Of a DNA stretch of 64,000 nucleotides, positions 41,289 to 50,770 are shown in pieces (positions within the stretch are counted from its first letter, which is position 1; each line of letters starts with the position of its first letter). Location: assembly GCA_016291375.1 (NCBI GenBank), contig JAEEXE010000007.1, forward strand, positions 39,546-103,545, read 5' to 3'. This DNA is from Butyrivibrio sp. (GTDB lineage Bacteria > Bacillota > Clostridia > Lachnospirales > Lachnospiraceae). Below the pieces are notes generated by a model. It saw only the letters and a program-made list of their open reading frames with translations. It ran no database searches and had not been told where the DNA came from. A program made the position numbers and the translations under genes.

Positions 41289-42671
41289 TTAAATATAGTT
41301 CATGGCATCGGCTACTGAAGCCACTCCTATTATGTTTATATCGGGGTGGCTTTTTCTTAGCTTTTCGCTAAGAGCTTTGGGAACTATACAGGTCTTAAAG
41401 CCGAGCTTTTGGGCTTCCTGTACTCTTTGATCTGCCATGTTCACAGCTCTTACTTCTCCGGAAAGTCCCACTTCTCCGAAGGCTATCATGTCATCACTTA
41501 TGGGTTTGTTCTTGAAACTTGAGATAATTGCCATGCAGATTCCAAGATCAAGGGAAGGCTCTGCTATCTTCATTCCACCTGCAAGATTGATGTAAGCATC
41601 ATAATCCCCCATCTGCAAGCCTATCCTCTTCTCAAGGACTGCCATAAGGAGGTTTACTCTGTTATAATCCGTACCGTTGGCCTGACGCCTTGGAAATCCA
41701 AAATTACTCCTACATACCAGCGCCTGAAGCTCGATCAGTATCGGTCTCGTACCTTCAACAGAACAGGTCACTATAGAGCCGCTGGAATTCTCAGGTCTTC
41801 CTTCAAGCATAAACTCAGAAGGATTCTTGACCTCCATAAGCCCTTTCTCTGCCATCTCAAAAACGCCTATCTCATTAGTTGAACCAAAACGATTCTTGAC
41901 CGCTCTTAAAATCCTGTAGGATGCATGTCTGTCACCCTCAAAATAAAGCACCGTATCAACCATATGCTCAAGAACTCTGGGACCTGCCACCTGACCTTCC
42001 TTGGTCACGTGACCCACTATAAACACAGTGATATTAAGGCTCTTGGCAATCCGCAGAAGCACTGCCGTTGATTCCCTGACCTGCGAGACGCTTCCAGGTG
42101 CAGAAGATACCGCTTCATTGAACATCGTCTGTATTGAATCAATTATGATGATCTCCGGCTTTACTGAGGTGATGGTATCCTCTATCACAGAAAGATTGGT
42201 CTCGCACATAAACTTAAGAGTTTCTGAAAACTCTCCTATTCTGTTGGCGCGAAGCTTGATCTGCTTAAGTGATTCCTCACCTGAAATATATAATATATTC
42301 TTTTTATCTCCTGAAAGATTGCCGGCAACCTGCAAAAGAAGTGTGGATTTACCTATACCGGGATCTCCGCCTACAAGTATCATGGAGCCCCTTACAAGGC
42401 CTCCTCCAAGAACTCTGTTGAGCTCACCGATATGAGTATCTGCTCTCTCTTCCTCATCTATCACTATCTCAGAAAGTGATTTGGGCGCTTCCAAAGCTCC
42501 CGAGATCATTCTTCCTGAAGATGAAACCGCTCCCCTGCTCTTAGCCGCAGGTTTAACCGTCTCCTCAACAAAAGTATTCCATTCTTTGCACCCCGGACAC
42601 TGCCCCATCCACTTAGATGACTCGTATCCGCAGCTCTGGCAATAAAATATGGTCTTTATCTTAGTTGCCAT
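41289..42671 (-). CDS. radA: DNA repair protein RadA
   Basis: The 460-residue protein has a zinc ribbon (CQSCGYES...CPGC, residues 9-29), a RecA-like ATPase with GGDPGIGKSTLLLQ (about residues 97-110) and KNRFGSTNEIGVFEM (the RadA KNRFG motif), and a C-terminal Lon-like domain. It is a branch-migration ATPase in homologous recombination. All motifs are complete and the length is normal. It often follows clpC in Firmicutes; here a small gene lies between them. Confidence 0.95.
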   Translation of the reverse strand: MATKIKTIFYCQSCGYESSKWMGQCPGCKEWNTFVEETVKPAAKSRGAVSSSGRMISGALEAPKSLSEIVIDEEERADTHIGELNRVLGGGLVRGSMILVGGDPGIGKSTLLLQVAGNLSGDKKNILYISGEESLKQIKLRANRIGEFSETLKFMCETNLSVIEDTITSVKPEIIIIDSIQTMFNEAVSSAPGSVSQVRESTAVLLRIAKSLNITVFIVGHVTKEGQVAGPRVLEHMVDTVLYFEGDRHASYRILRAVKNRFGSTNEIGVFEMAEKGLMEVKNPSEFMLEGRPENSSGSIVTCSVEGTRPILIELQALVCRSNFGFPRRQANGTDYNRVNLLMAVLEKRIGLQMGDYDAYINLAGGMKIAEPSLDLGICMAIISSFKNKPISDDMIAFGEVGLSGEVRAVNMADQRVQEAQKLGFKTCIVPKALSEKLRKSHPDINIIGVASVADAMNYI

Positions 42672-42691
42672 ATATATCCTCCCATAAACGT

Positions 42692-42724
42692 CGAGGGCTT
42701 TTCCGGTATCCCGAAAAGCCCTCG
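42692..42724 (-). terminator. hairpin between the 136-residue protein and radA
   Basis: CGAGGGCTTTTC and GAAAAGCCCTCG form a 12-bp stem. The minus strand continues CGACGTTTATG, so termination is probably partial. Confidence 0.6.
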
Positions 42725-42740
42725 GCCATTTGACTTTATT

Positions 42741-43151
42741 TTATTTTTCAACCTTAACTTTGATAGAACTTCCTTCGGACAATTCAACACTAAAGTTGAG
42801 CTTACCACCCACGTTAGTGCTCATCTTGCCAATGGCGGCTCCGTTTACCAACACGCTGTACTCCGTACTCTCAAGAAGTCCCAAGGTAATCTGGGCATCA
42901 TTAACGCCCTCAACGGTGAATTCTACACCTCCGTCGGACTCCTTAAAGCCTGTGACTGCTGTGCCCGGAACAGATTCATAAACAAAGTTCTCGTTGCACT
43001 CGAGCTTAGTAATATCCTTAAATGTCTTAACCTTGAGGATATCTCCGTTGTGCTCGAAGTTCTCAAGCTTCTTTTTCTCGGGAAGCTCATAGTTACCAAA
43101 ACTGATGCTTCCGTCGCTCTCAGCGCGAATTAACTGCTCTACGACAGCCAT
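42741..43151 (-). CDS. 'endosialidase-like' beta-rich protein of Lachnospiraceae
   Basis: The 136-residue protein reads like two small beta domains. The first (about 10-75) has SISFGNYEL, VKTFKDITKLECNENFVYESVPGTAV. The second ends VGGKLNFSVEL. Related proteins in Lachnospiraceae databases are often labelled endosialidase, a name I regard as unreliable; the true role is unknown. It has no signal peptide. GGAGG precedes the ATG. A promoter lies between it and clpC. Confidence 0.75.
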   Translation of the reverse strand: MAVVEQLIRAESDGSISFGNYELPEKKKLENFEHNGDILKVKTFKDITKLECNENFVYESVPGTAVTGFKESDGGVEFTVEGVNDAQITLGLLESTEYSVLVNGAAIGKMSTNVGGKLNFSVELSEGSSIKVKVEK

Positions 43152-43190
43152 ATTAACCCTCCTGAAAAAAACATGTATTTAGTTACTTAC

Positions 43191-43218
43191 ATTATAATTC
43201 AAGTCAACCTATCTTCAA
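43191..43218 (-). promoter_or_regulatory. promoter of the endosialidase-like gene
   Basis: TTGAAG and TATAAT are 16 bases apart on the minus strand, just downstream of clpC and about 40 bases before the gene start. Confidence 0.5.
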
Positions 43219-43230
43219 ATGAATTTTTTA

Positions 43231-45828
43231 TTACTTTTTCTTATTTTTGGAAGTTTTTGTAGTTTTACGGGTTGTTGAAGCCTTCTTTGCAGGCTTCTTG
43301 GTTGTCACAGCGCTCTTGGTCCTGGAAGCACTCTTTGGCTTAGTGGTCTTAACATTTACCTTCTTAACGGAAGTCTTTTTACCATCCGCTGTGGTAAATA
43401 CAATCTTCTTATCCTTAAGACCTACAGTAACCTGATCTCCAGCCTTAATGTTGCCCCTTAGAAGTTCCTCAGCCATAGCATCCTCAATATCGGACTGTAT
43501 TGCTCTCTTAAGAGGTCTTGCACCCATCTTGGCATCGGAATGCTTCTCGATAAGATACTTCTTAACTGAAGGTGAAACCGTAAGGCTGATATCCATCTGA
43601 GCCTTGCATCTCTTAGCAAGATTACCTGAAAGGAGAGTAACAATATCCATCATCTCCTTCTCATTTAGAGTATGGAATACCATGATCTCGTCAATACGGT
43701 TGATAAACTCCGGCTTAAAGAGCTTCTTAACTTCCTCCATAACTCCGGACTTCATATCCTCGTAATCCTTCTTGGCATCATCTCCTGCGCCGAATCCAAG
43801 CTTCTTGGGATCTACAATCTTCTGTGCTCCAACGTTGGAAGTCATGATAAGGATCGTATTCTTGAAGCTGACTTTTCTGCCCTTGGCATCTGTGATATGT
43901 CCGTCATCAAGTACCTGCAAGAGCACGTTAAATATGTCCGGATGAGCCTTCTCAATCTCGTCAAAAAGAATAACAGAATAGGGATGTCTTCTGACTTTCT
44001 CACTAAGCTGTCCACCCTCATCATATCCTACATATCCCGGAGGTGAACCTATCATCTTGGAAACGGAATGACCTTCCATGTACTCCGACATATCAACTCT
44101 GATAAGAGCATTCTCATCTCCGAACATAGCCTCAGCAAGTGCCTTGGAAAGCTCTGTCTTACCTACACCGGTAGGTCCAAGGAACAGGAATGAACCAATA
44201 GGTCTGTTTGGATCCTGAAGTCCCACTCTTCCTCTTCTGATTGCCTTGGAAACAGCCTTAACCGCATCATCCTGTCCGATAACTCTCTTATGAAGAACTG
44301 ACTCAAGCTTAAGAAGTTTCTCTGATTCCTTCTCAGCGATCTTCTTAACGGGAATCCTTGTCCACTCTGCAACTACTTCCGCTATATCATTTTCATTTAC
44401 AATGAAGCCTGAAGAAAGTTCTTTTCTCCTCTCAGCTGCCTTTACTCTTGAAAGCTTGGAAATAAGAGCTTTCTGTCTCTTATTAAGTTCTCCGGCAAGT
44501 ACATAGTCTGAGTTCTTAAGCGCTGACTCAATCTCAAGATCCAGGCTCTTGATGCTGTCATCGATATCCTTAACCTTAGAGGAAACGCCCATAGTACGAA
44601 GTCTTACAGCTGAAGCTGCCTCATCAATAAGGTCAATGGCTTTATCCGGAAGATTTCTGTCATTGATATATCTCTCTGAGAGCTCAACTGCAGCCTTTAT
44701 GGCTTCAGGTGTTATGGTAACCTTGTGGTGCTCCTCATATTTGCTCACGATTCCCTTAAGAATCTCTGTAGCCTCTTCCTTGTCGGGTTCGTCAACGTTA
44801 ACAGGTTGAAAACGTCTCTCAAGAGCCGCATCCTTCTCAACATACTTGCGGTACTCAGTGATGGTTGTTGCACCGATCATCTGAATCTCACCTCTTGCAA
44901 GAGAAGGCTTTAAAATATTGGAAGCATCAATTGCTCCCTCGGCACCGCCGGCACCGATAAGAGTATGCATCTCATCTACAAAAAGAATAATATTGCCATC
45001 TTCCGAAACCTCTTTGATGACCTTCTTGATCCTCTCCTCAAACTCTCCTCTGTACTTGGAACCTGCGATCATACCTGAAAGATCAAGGGTAACAAGTCTC
45101 TTGTTCTGAACTGTAAGAGGAACATTTCCGGAAGCTATACGCTGCGCAAGTCCCTCTACAACCGCAGTCTTACCTACACCGGGCTCACCGATAAGGCAAG
45201 GATTGTTCTTGGTCCTACGGCTAAGAATCTGTATAACACGCTTTATCTCTCTCTCACGGCCTATAACGGGATCAAGCTTATTTTCTTTGGCAAGAGCCGT
45301 CATATCGCGGCTATACTGTGCAAGAATAGAAGCCTTTTTGCCAGCCTTGGGATTGTTCTTCCTGCCAAGATCCTCCTTGACCAGATTGGGATCCTCACCC
45401 ATTGCTGCAAGTGTCTCCGCATATATCTTCTGTGCAGGGACATTGAGAGTGCTGATAAGTCTAACCGCAACATTCTCTCCCTCTTTGATAAGGGCTAAAA
45501 GAATATGCTCAGTTCCGGTCTTGTCAGCATGAAAACGCTCTGCAAGTCTGTGTGATTCCTCCAAAACCTTTTCAGCTCTGGGAGAAAAACCATCCTTATC
45601 CAACGTGCGCACGTTGCTGTCGGGCACAATAAGATCCTTGATCATATCCATCATGCGGTTCTCATCAATTCCGTTATCGATAAGTATTCTGGAAGCAACG
45701 CTTCCGTCCTCTAAGATGAGCCCCATAAGTATATGCTCTGTACCGACATAATTAAGTTTTAAGGATCTGGCTGTCTTCTTGGCAAGCTTAAGTGCATCAG
45801 CTGCCATTATGGTAAATTTAGAATCCAT
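43231..45828 (-). CDS. clpC: ATP-dependent Clp protease ATP-binding subunit ClpC
   Basis: The 865-residue AAA+ unfoldase has two N-terminal Clp repeats (about 3-145), ATPase domain 1 with GEPGVGKTAVVEGLA (Walker A near 207), a middle coiled segment (about 395-470) and ATPase domain 2 with GPTGVGKTELSKALAEAMFG, IRVDMSEYMEG and IGSPPGYVGYDEGG. It is the ClpCP partner of MecA. The body is normal, but about 50 residues are added at the end, mostly Lys, Thr, Ser and Ala (SKNKKK end). A GntR gene stands where ctsR-mcsA-mcsB usually are. Confidence 0.95.
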   Translation of the reverse strand: MDSKFTIMAADALKLAKKTARSLKLNYVGTEHILMGLILEDGSVASRILIDNGIDENRMMDMIKDLIVPDSNVRTLDKDGFSPRAEKVLEESHRLAERFHADKTGTEHILLALIKEGENVAVRLISTLNVPAQKIYAETLAAMGEDPNLVKEDLGRKNNPKAGKKASILAQYSRDMTALAKENKLDPVIGREREIKRVIQILSRRTKNNPCLIGEPGVGKTAVVEGLAQRIASGNVPLTVQNKRLVTLDLSGMIAGSKYRGEFEERIKKVIKEVSEDGNIILFVDEMHTLIGAGGAEGAIDASNILKPSLARGEIQMIGATTITEYRKYVEKDAALERRFQPVNVDEPDKEEATEILKGIVSKYEEHHKVTITPEAIKAAVELSERYINDRNLPDKAIDLIDEAASAVRLRTMGVSSKVKDIDDSIKSLDLEIESALKNSDYVLAGELNKRQKALISKLSRVKAAERRKELSSGFIVNENDIAEVVAEWTRIPVKKIAEKESEKLLKLESVLHKRVIGQDDAVKAVSKAIRRGRVGLQDPNRPIGSFLFLGPTGVGKTELSKALAEAMFGDENALIRVDMSEYMEGHSVSKMIGSPPGYVGYDEGGQLSEKVRRHPYSVILFDEIEKAHPDIFNVLLQVLDDGHITDAKGRKVSFKNTILIMTSNVGAQKIVDPKKLGFGAGDDAKKDYEDMKSGVMEEVKKLFKPEFINRIDEIMVFHTLNEKEMMDIVTLLSGNLAKRCKAQMDISLTVSPSVKKYLIEKHSDAKMGARPLKRAIQSDIEDAMAEELLRGNIKAGDQVTVGLKDKKIVFTTADGKKTSVKKVNVKTTKPKSASRTKSAVTTKKPAKKASTTRKTTKTSKNKKK

Positions 45829-45847
45829 ATCTCATCATCCTTTCATG

Positions 45848-46228
45848 TTATCTGCTGTTAAATTCATAATTGTCATACAGTTTATCAACAAGTGCATGTA
45901 TCTCATCACGATCAATCCCCTTACAAATGGCTCTTGCAAGAACCACCGCCAGCTCGTCCTGAGCTTCATTAAGGGCCTTGAGCTTGTTGATATCAATAGC
46001 AATTATGGCTCCTCGCCTCCTGTCAATCTTGACAAATCCGTCCTGCTGCAATATAGAATACGCCTTATTGACGGTATGCATATTGATGCCTATGGTGTCG
46101 GCAAGCTGTCTGACACTGGGAAGCTGCTCACCCTCACGAAATTGAGACGTAGCAATGCCCAGTATGATCTGATTGCATAGCTGCAAATATATGGCTTCAT
46201 CACTATTAAAATCAATCTCTATGATCAT
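45848..46228 (-). CDS. GntR-family transcriptional regulator (YtrA subfamily)
   Basis: The 126-residue protein has a winged helix-turn-helix (about 10-75) with IYLQLCNQIILGIATSQFREGEQLPSVRQLADTIGINMHTVNKAYSILQQDGFV. The C-terminal part is a short helical pair of about 45 residues, as in YtrA. Members normally regulate transporter operons next to them. Here it precedes clpC by 20 bases. The start at 46228 has GGAGG upstream; the ATG at 46240 lies inside the ribosome binding site and is not used. Confidence 0.88.
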   Translation of the reverse strand: MIIEIDFNSDEAIYLQLCNQIILGIATSQFREGEQLPSVRQLADTIGINMHTVNKAYSILQQDGFVKIDRRRGAIIAIDINKLKALNEAQDELAVVLARAICKGIDRDEIHALVDKLYDNYEFNSR

Positions 46229-46291
46229 ATCCGCCTCCATGAGTTTCTTTGTGATATATTTAGTATAACACACATAACAAAAAAGCTAAAG

Positions 46292-46319
46292 AAAAACGGG
46301 CAGGTATTTACCTGCCCGC
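46292..46319 (-). terminator. terminator of the SH3 membrane protein gene
   Basis: CGGGCAGGTA and TACCTGCCCG form a 10-bp stem around two bases, followed by TTTTTCTTT on the minus strand. Confidence 0.9.
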
Positions 46320-46328
46320 AGTAATTCT

Positions 46329-47807
46329 TTATTTATCATCATCAAGATCAAGGAACTCGAATTCGAAATCATCATCATCTCCGATGAAGTTCTTTGCTCT
46401 TCTTCTGGGTGCCTCAGCCTCGGCATCCCTATATGAATCTCTTGAAGGTCTGGAAGGACGATCCTCTGCAGATCTTCTTGAAGGACGATCGTATTCATCA
46501 TCACTTCTTCTTGGACGAGAAGGTCTATCTTCAGATGGTCTTGAAGGTCTTACCTGCCTGTCGTCAGTCTCGGGACGAACAGTTCTCTCATCATCAGATC
46601 TTCTTGAAGTCTCAGGTCTTGCCTGTCTTCTTGAAGCTCTGTCGTCATCTCTTGAAGCACGGTCTCTTCTGGAAGAGAAGCGCTCTTCTTCATCTTCTTC
46701 ATCATCTCTTGCTCTTCTGCGTCTGCTATCGGCGAAGCGATCATACTCATCTTCGTCCTCGTCATCCTCATAGTACATAGCTTCTCTGAGCTTAAGTGCA
46801 AGAATAATAACTGCGATCAAAAGAATTCCTGCCAATGCTCCAAGTCCTATAGCTATAAGCTTGAAGTTCTTAGCTTTCTTGTCAAGCTTGGGAGCAGTAT
46901 TAGCAACATCAATAAGCTCCTTAACTTTTACTCTCTGTCCTGCGCCGTAGTCATTTAAGTACCAAACGTCGTCAATATAATCAAGTGCATACGCACCGTC
47001 ACCAACAACTGCAGGAGCGGCCTGCTCTTCCTCCTGAGGCTCCTCTGCCTCAGCATCCTCAGACTCTTCTCCCTCAGATTCGCCTTCCTCAGCACCGTCT
47101 TCTGCAGGTGCTTCAGTTGCTTCGGGAGCATCAGTTGATTCTGCAGGTGCAGGTGCGGGTTCAGTTGCAGCCTCGGCTGTTCCGCCTATTTCTATAAGAT
47201 CGCTTCTGACAAATCCTTCTTTGCCATCACCGAATTGAATTCTGTACCAGGTCTTTCCGTCTGTACCCTTTGCCTCACCTGTAACGGTAACGGAATTGTT
47301 CTTTACCACCTTGCCTACAGCATCAAAATCTTTACCTGCGGCTTTTCTGACATTTACGCTTTCCTGTGTGACGATCGCGCTCTTGCTCTCTGTGTCCGTA
47401 ACCTCCGGTGCAGTTGCAGCGGGCTTGGTTTCTGTCTTGGTCTCTGTCTTAGTCTCCTCTGTAGCAGCAGGCTTATTGTTTGATGAGCTTGATGAGCCAC
47501 CTGCCTTGTTTACAAGATCGCTTCTGACATATCCCTGCTCACTCTTATTAACTCTGATCTTATACCAAACATATCCTGAAGAATCTGTCTCTTCATCGAT
47601 AATGTCGATAACGTCTCCTTTTTTAAGACTCGCAACCTGAGATGCTGTTGTACTTGCTGACTGTCTGACCTTAACGTTCTCGTTTGTAACTGTACCGGTT
47701 GTCTCAGTATACGCAAACGCGTCGATCATAGATGCCAAAAACATCGTTACTATCATCGCTATCGCGATGATCAAAGCAAATATTCTCTTTCCTGTCGCTT
47801 TCTTCAT
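46329..47807 (-). CDS. SH3-domain membrane protein with charged cytoplasmic tail
   Basis: The 492-residue protein has a signal-anchor (about 8-32), two bacterial SH3b domains (about 36-100 and 145-205, with VNVRKAAG and GKTWYRIQFGDGKEGFVRSDLIEI), and a Pro/Glu-rich linker. A membrane segment at about 315-338 is followed by a 150-residue tail of alternating Arg/Ser/Pro and Asp/Glu (RPSRPS repeats, ending FEFEFLDLDDDK). The outer SH3 domains probably bind wall peptide, and the inner tail is probably disordered. The start at 47807 has GGAGG. It begins 17 bases after the end of purD, so it may be read from the purine operon. Confidence 0.85.
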   Translation of the reverse strand: MKKATGKRIFALIIAIAMIVTMFLASMIDAFAYTETTGTVTNENVKVRQSASTTASQVASLKKGDVIDIIDEETDSSGYVWYKIRVNKSEQGYVRSDLVNKAGGSSSSSNNKPAATEETKTETKTETKPAATAPEVTDTESKSAIVTQESVNVRKAAGKDFDAVGKVVKNNSVTVTGEAKGTDGKTWYRIQFGDGKEGFVRSDLIEIGGTAEAATEPAPAPAESTDAPEATEAPAEDGAEEGESEGEESEDAEAEEPQEEEQAAPAVVGDGAYALDYIDDVWYLNDYGAGQRVKVKELIDVANTAPKLDKKAKNFKLIAIGLGALAGILLIAVIILALKLREAMYYEDDEDEDEYDRFADSRRRRARDDEEDEEERFSSRRDRASRDDDRASRRQARPETSRRSDDERTVRPETDDRQVRPSRPSEDRPSRPRRSDDEYDRPSRRSAEDRPSRPSRDSYRDAEAEAPRRRAKNFIGDDDDFEFEFLDLDDDK

Positions 47808-47823
47808 CTTAGCTTTCCTCCTC

Positions 47824-49098
47824 TTATCTTGCGTCATCAATTGCCTTACCTATGTCATGACGCATGTATTTGTTTTCAAAGCTAACCCACTCTGTAGCCT
47901 CATACGCTTTAGCACGTGCTTCCTTGAGAGTATCCCCTTTGGCGGTAATTCCAAGGACACGTCCGCCATTTGTAACTATTCCCTCAGGAGTTGCCTTGGT
48001 TCCTGCGTGGAAGCAATAGTACCCGTCCTTGCCCTTGAAGTTCTCAAGCCCTGTTATGAGCTTGCCCTTCTCGTAGCTTACGGGATATCCGTCACTTGCA
48101 AGAACAACACAAACTGCAGCTTTATCTTCAAATTCAAGGTCTATATCCGCAAGTGTACCGTCTATGCAGGCATTAAATACATCAATGATGTCTGTCTTAA
48201 GTCTGGGCAAAACAACCTGCGCTTCAGGATCTCCGAATCTGGCATTGTACTCAAGAACCTTGGGACCGTCCTGTGTAAGCATAAGTCCAAAGAAGATAAC
48301 TCCCTTAAACTCTCTGCCCTCGGCAGCCATCGCTTCAACAGTTCTGCCGTAGATATTCTCTTTGCAGAACTTATCAACTTCTTCGGTATAGAAAGGGCTG
48401 GGTGAAAAGTTACCCATTCCGCCCGTATTAAGACCTGTATCACCGTCTCCCGCTCTCTTGTGATCCTGCGCGGATGACATTATCTTTACTGTCTTTCCGT
48501 CTACAAAAGAAAGAACGGAAACCTCGCGACCTGTCATGAACTCCTCGATGACCATGTGATTGCCGGCATCGCCGAACTTCTTATCCTCCATGATCTCCTT
48601 AACTCCTGCCTTAGCTTCCTCAAGAGTGTTGCAGATAAGAACACCCTTACCAAGAGCAAGTCCGTCAGCCTTAAGGACGATGGGGAATTTGGATGTCTCA
48701 AGGTACTTAAGAGCAGCTTCTGCATTATCAAATGTCTCATAAGCCGCTGTGGGAATGTTGTATTTCTTCATAAGGTCTTTTGAAAAAGCCTTACTTCCTT
48801 CAAGGATGGCCGCGTTCTTTCTGGGTCCGAATACCCTAAGTCCCGCCTCCTCAAACTTATCTACAACTCCGCCTACAAGAGGATCGTCCATACCGATAAC
48901 GGTAAGATCAATCTCTTTTTCTTTTGCAAAAGAAACGAGTTTATCAAACTCCATGGGAGTTATCGGAACACACTCGGCAAGCTCTGCGATACCGCCGTTA
49001 CCGGGTGCGCAATAAATCTTATCAACCTTGCTGCTTCTTGATATAGCCTCGCAGATGGCGTGTTCTCTTCCGCCTCCGCCTACAACCAAAACTTTCAT
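47824..49098 (-). CDS. purD: phosphoribosylamine-glycine ligase
   Basis: The 424-residue ATP-grasp enzyme makes glycinamide ribonucleotide, step 2 of purine synthesis. It starts MKVLVVGGGGREHAICEA and shows the ATP-grasp parts FPIVLKADGLALGKGV, EFMTGREVSVLSFVDG, NTGGMGNFSPSPF and EYNARFGDPEAQVVLPRL. Its start overlaps the stop of purN by one base. The length is as in Bacillus. Confidence 0.96.
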   Translation of the reverse strand: MKVLVVGGGGREHAICEAISRSSKVDKIYCAPGNGGIAELAECVPITPMEFDKLVSFAKEKEIDLTVIGMDDPLVGGVVDKFEEAGLRVFGPRKNAAILEGSKAFSKDLMKKYNIPTAAYETFDNAEAALKYLETSKFPIVLKADGLALGKGVLICNTLEEAKAGVKEIMEDKKFGDAGNHMVIEEFMTGREVSVLSFVDGKTVKIMSSAQDHKRAGDGDTGLNTGGMGNFSPSPFYTEEVDKFCKENIYGRTVEAMAAEGREFKGVIFFGLMLTQDGPKVLEYNARFGDPEAQVVLPRLKTDIIDVFNACIDGTLADIDLEFEDKAAVCVVLASDGYPVSYEKGKLITGLENFKGKDGYYCFHAGTKATPEGIVTNGGRVLGITAKGDTLKEARAKAYEATEWVSFENKYMRHDIGKAIDDAR

Positions 49099-49742
49099 CA
49101 GAAAATCTTCTCCTCTTCATATCCTTCGATGATGACTTTACGGTCAACCACCTTAACCTTGCCGTTGGCAATGAGATCTATGGCCATCGGCATTATCTTC
49201 CACTCCGCCTGCTCCATAATACGTCTCTGAAGAACTTCGGGAGTATCATCCTGTCTTATCATAACGGGCTTCTGTAAGATAATGGGACCTGTATCTGTTC
49301 CCTCATCAACAAAATGAACTGTCGCTCCGGACACTCTTACGCCCCTCTCAAGTACCTTCTCATGAACTTTAAGTCCATAATATCCCGTTCCGCAAAAAGA
49401 AGGGATAAGCGAAGGATGAATGTTGATGATCTTGTTGGGGAATGCCTTTACAACGCACTCCGGAATAACAACAAGACATCCCGCAAGTACTATAAGATCG
49501 GGGTTTGCGTCCTGTAATATCTTAAGCAGTGCCTCATTAAAATCCGCTCTGCTGTCAAACTCCTTGGGGCTCTTTGCAACATACGGTATGCCTGCCTTCT
49601 TTGCTCTCTCAAGAGCATATGCATCCGGATTGTTGCTGTAAACCAGCGATATCTTGGTATTGGTAATAACACCGCTGTCTATTCCGTCTATAATTGCCTG
49701 TAAATTGGTACCGCCTCCGGATACCATTACCGCTATATTCAT
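49098..49742 (-). CDS. purN: phosphoribosylglycinamide formyltransferase
   Basis: The 214-residue enzyme transfers a formyl group from 10-formyl-THF to GAR. It opens MNIAVMVSGGGTNLQAIID and contains the active-site NIHPSLIPSF (N, H) and GATVHFVDEGTDTGPII (D). It overlaps purM by four bases (ATGA). Confidence 0.96.
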   Translation of the reverse strand: MNIAVMVSGGGTNLQAIIDGIDSGVITNTKISLVYSNNPDAYALERAKKAGIPYVAKSPKEFDSRADFNEALLKILQDANPDLIVLAGCLVVIPECVVKAFPNKIINIHPSLIPSFCGTGYYGLKVHEKVLERGVRVSGATVHFVDEGTDTGPIILQKPVMIRQDDTPEVLQRRIMEQAEWKIMPMAIDLIANGKVKVVDRKVIIEGYEEEKIF

Positions 49743-50770
49743 ACGAGCTCTACACCCTTCTCACCGTTCTCGGCACTTCCTACTATCCAAGCCTTGTCGC
49801 CTGAAGCCTCAATAGCCTTCATGGTAGCATCTACATCGGCCGGATCAACTGCAAGGACCATTCCAAGTCCCATGTTGTAGGTGTTGTACATCATCTCTTC
49901 CTCAATGCCGCCCTTCTTCTGCATAAGGCTGAAAATAGGAGGAATATCATAGCTGTTCTTCTTGATGACAGCCTTTATTCCATCGGGAAGCATTCTGGGA
50001 ATATTCTCATAGAAACCGCCGCCTGTAATATGGCTGCAGCCCTTAACCTTAACGCCTGCATTTTTGATAGACTTCATCATCTTCACATATATTCTTGTAG
50101 GAGTTAAAAGAGTCTCACCAAGAGTAGCACCAAGCTCATCATAATATGTATCAAGACTCTCTTTGGTCATATCAAAGACCTTACGAACAAGTGAAAAGCC
50201 GTTGCTGTGTACTCCGCTTGAAGCAACTCCAATAAGCACATCTCCTGCCTTAATGGAGCTTCCGTCTATCATATCTTTGCGGTCAACCACGCCAACAGCA
50301 AATCCTGCAACATCATACTCGTCCTCAGGCATAAGTCCGGGATGCTCAGCTGTCTCTCCACCGATAAGTGCTGCGTCTGACTGCTTACAGCCCTCTGCAA
50401 CTCCCTTAACGATAGCTGCAATTTTCTCAGGAATATTCTTGCCGCATGCAATGTAATCAAGGAAGAACAAAGGCTCTCCGCCTGCACATGCAACGTCGTT
50501 AACGCACATAGCTACAGCATCGATACCGATAGTGTCATGTTTATCAAGAAGGAATGCAAGCTTAATCTTGGTTCCTACTCCGTCTGTTCCTGACAAAAGA
50601 ACCGGATCTTCCATTTCCTTTATCTTGCTAAGTGAAAATGCTCCGGAGAATCCTCCGAGTCCGCCAAGTACCTCAGGTCTGTTAGTCTCTTTAACATAAC
50701 CCTTGATAAGTTCTACAGATTTGTAACCGGCTTCAATGTCAACTCCGGCCTTCTTGTAATCCAGTGCCAT
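49739..50770 (-). CDS. purM: phosphoribosylformylglycinamidine cyclo-ligase (AIR synthetase)
   Basis: The 343-residue enzyme shows DYKKAGVDIEAGYKSV, LSGTDGVGTKIKLAF, DAVAMCVNDVACAGGEPLFFLDYIACG, LIGGETAEHPG and GCSHITGGGFYENIPRMLP, the standard PurM motifs. It closes the imidazole ring in step 5. The order purE-purM-purN-purD matches Firmicute operons, but purC, F, H, L and Q are absent from this window. Confidence 0.96.
   Translation of the reverse strand: MALDYKKAGVDIEAGYKSVELIKGYVKETNRPEVLGGLGGFSGAFSLSKIKEMEDPVLLSGTDGVGTKIKLAFLLDKHDTIGIDAVAMCVNDVACAGGEPLFFLDYIACGKNIPEKIAAIVKGVAEGCKQSDAALIGGETAEHPGLMPEDEYDVAGFAVGVVDRKDMIDGSSIKAGDVLIGVASSGVHSNGFSLVRKVFDMTKESLDTYYDELGATLGETLLTPTRIYVKMMKSIKNAGVKVKGCSHITGGGFYENIPRMLPDGIKAVIKKNSYDIPPIFSLMQKKGGIEEEMMYNTYNMGLGMVLAVDPADVDATMKAIEASGDKAWIVGSAENGEKGVELV

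Noticed and set aside
46384-46780. Ser/Leu-rich plus-strand frames
   Set aside because: They are the complement of the Arg/Ser/Asp tail of the SH3 protein.
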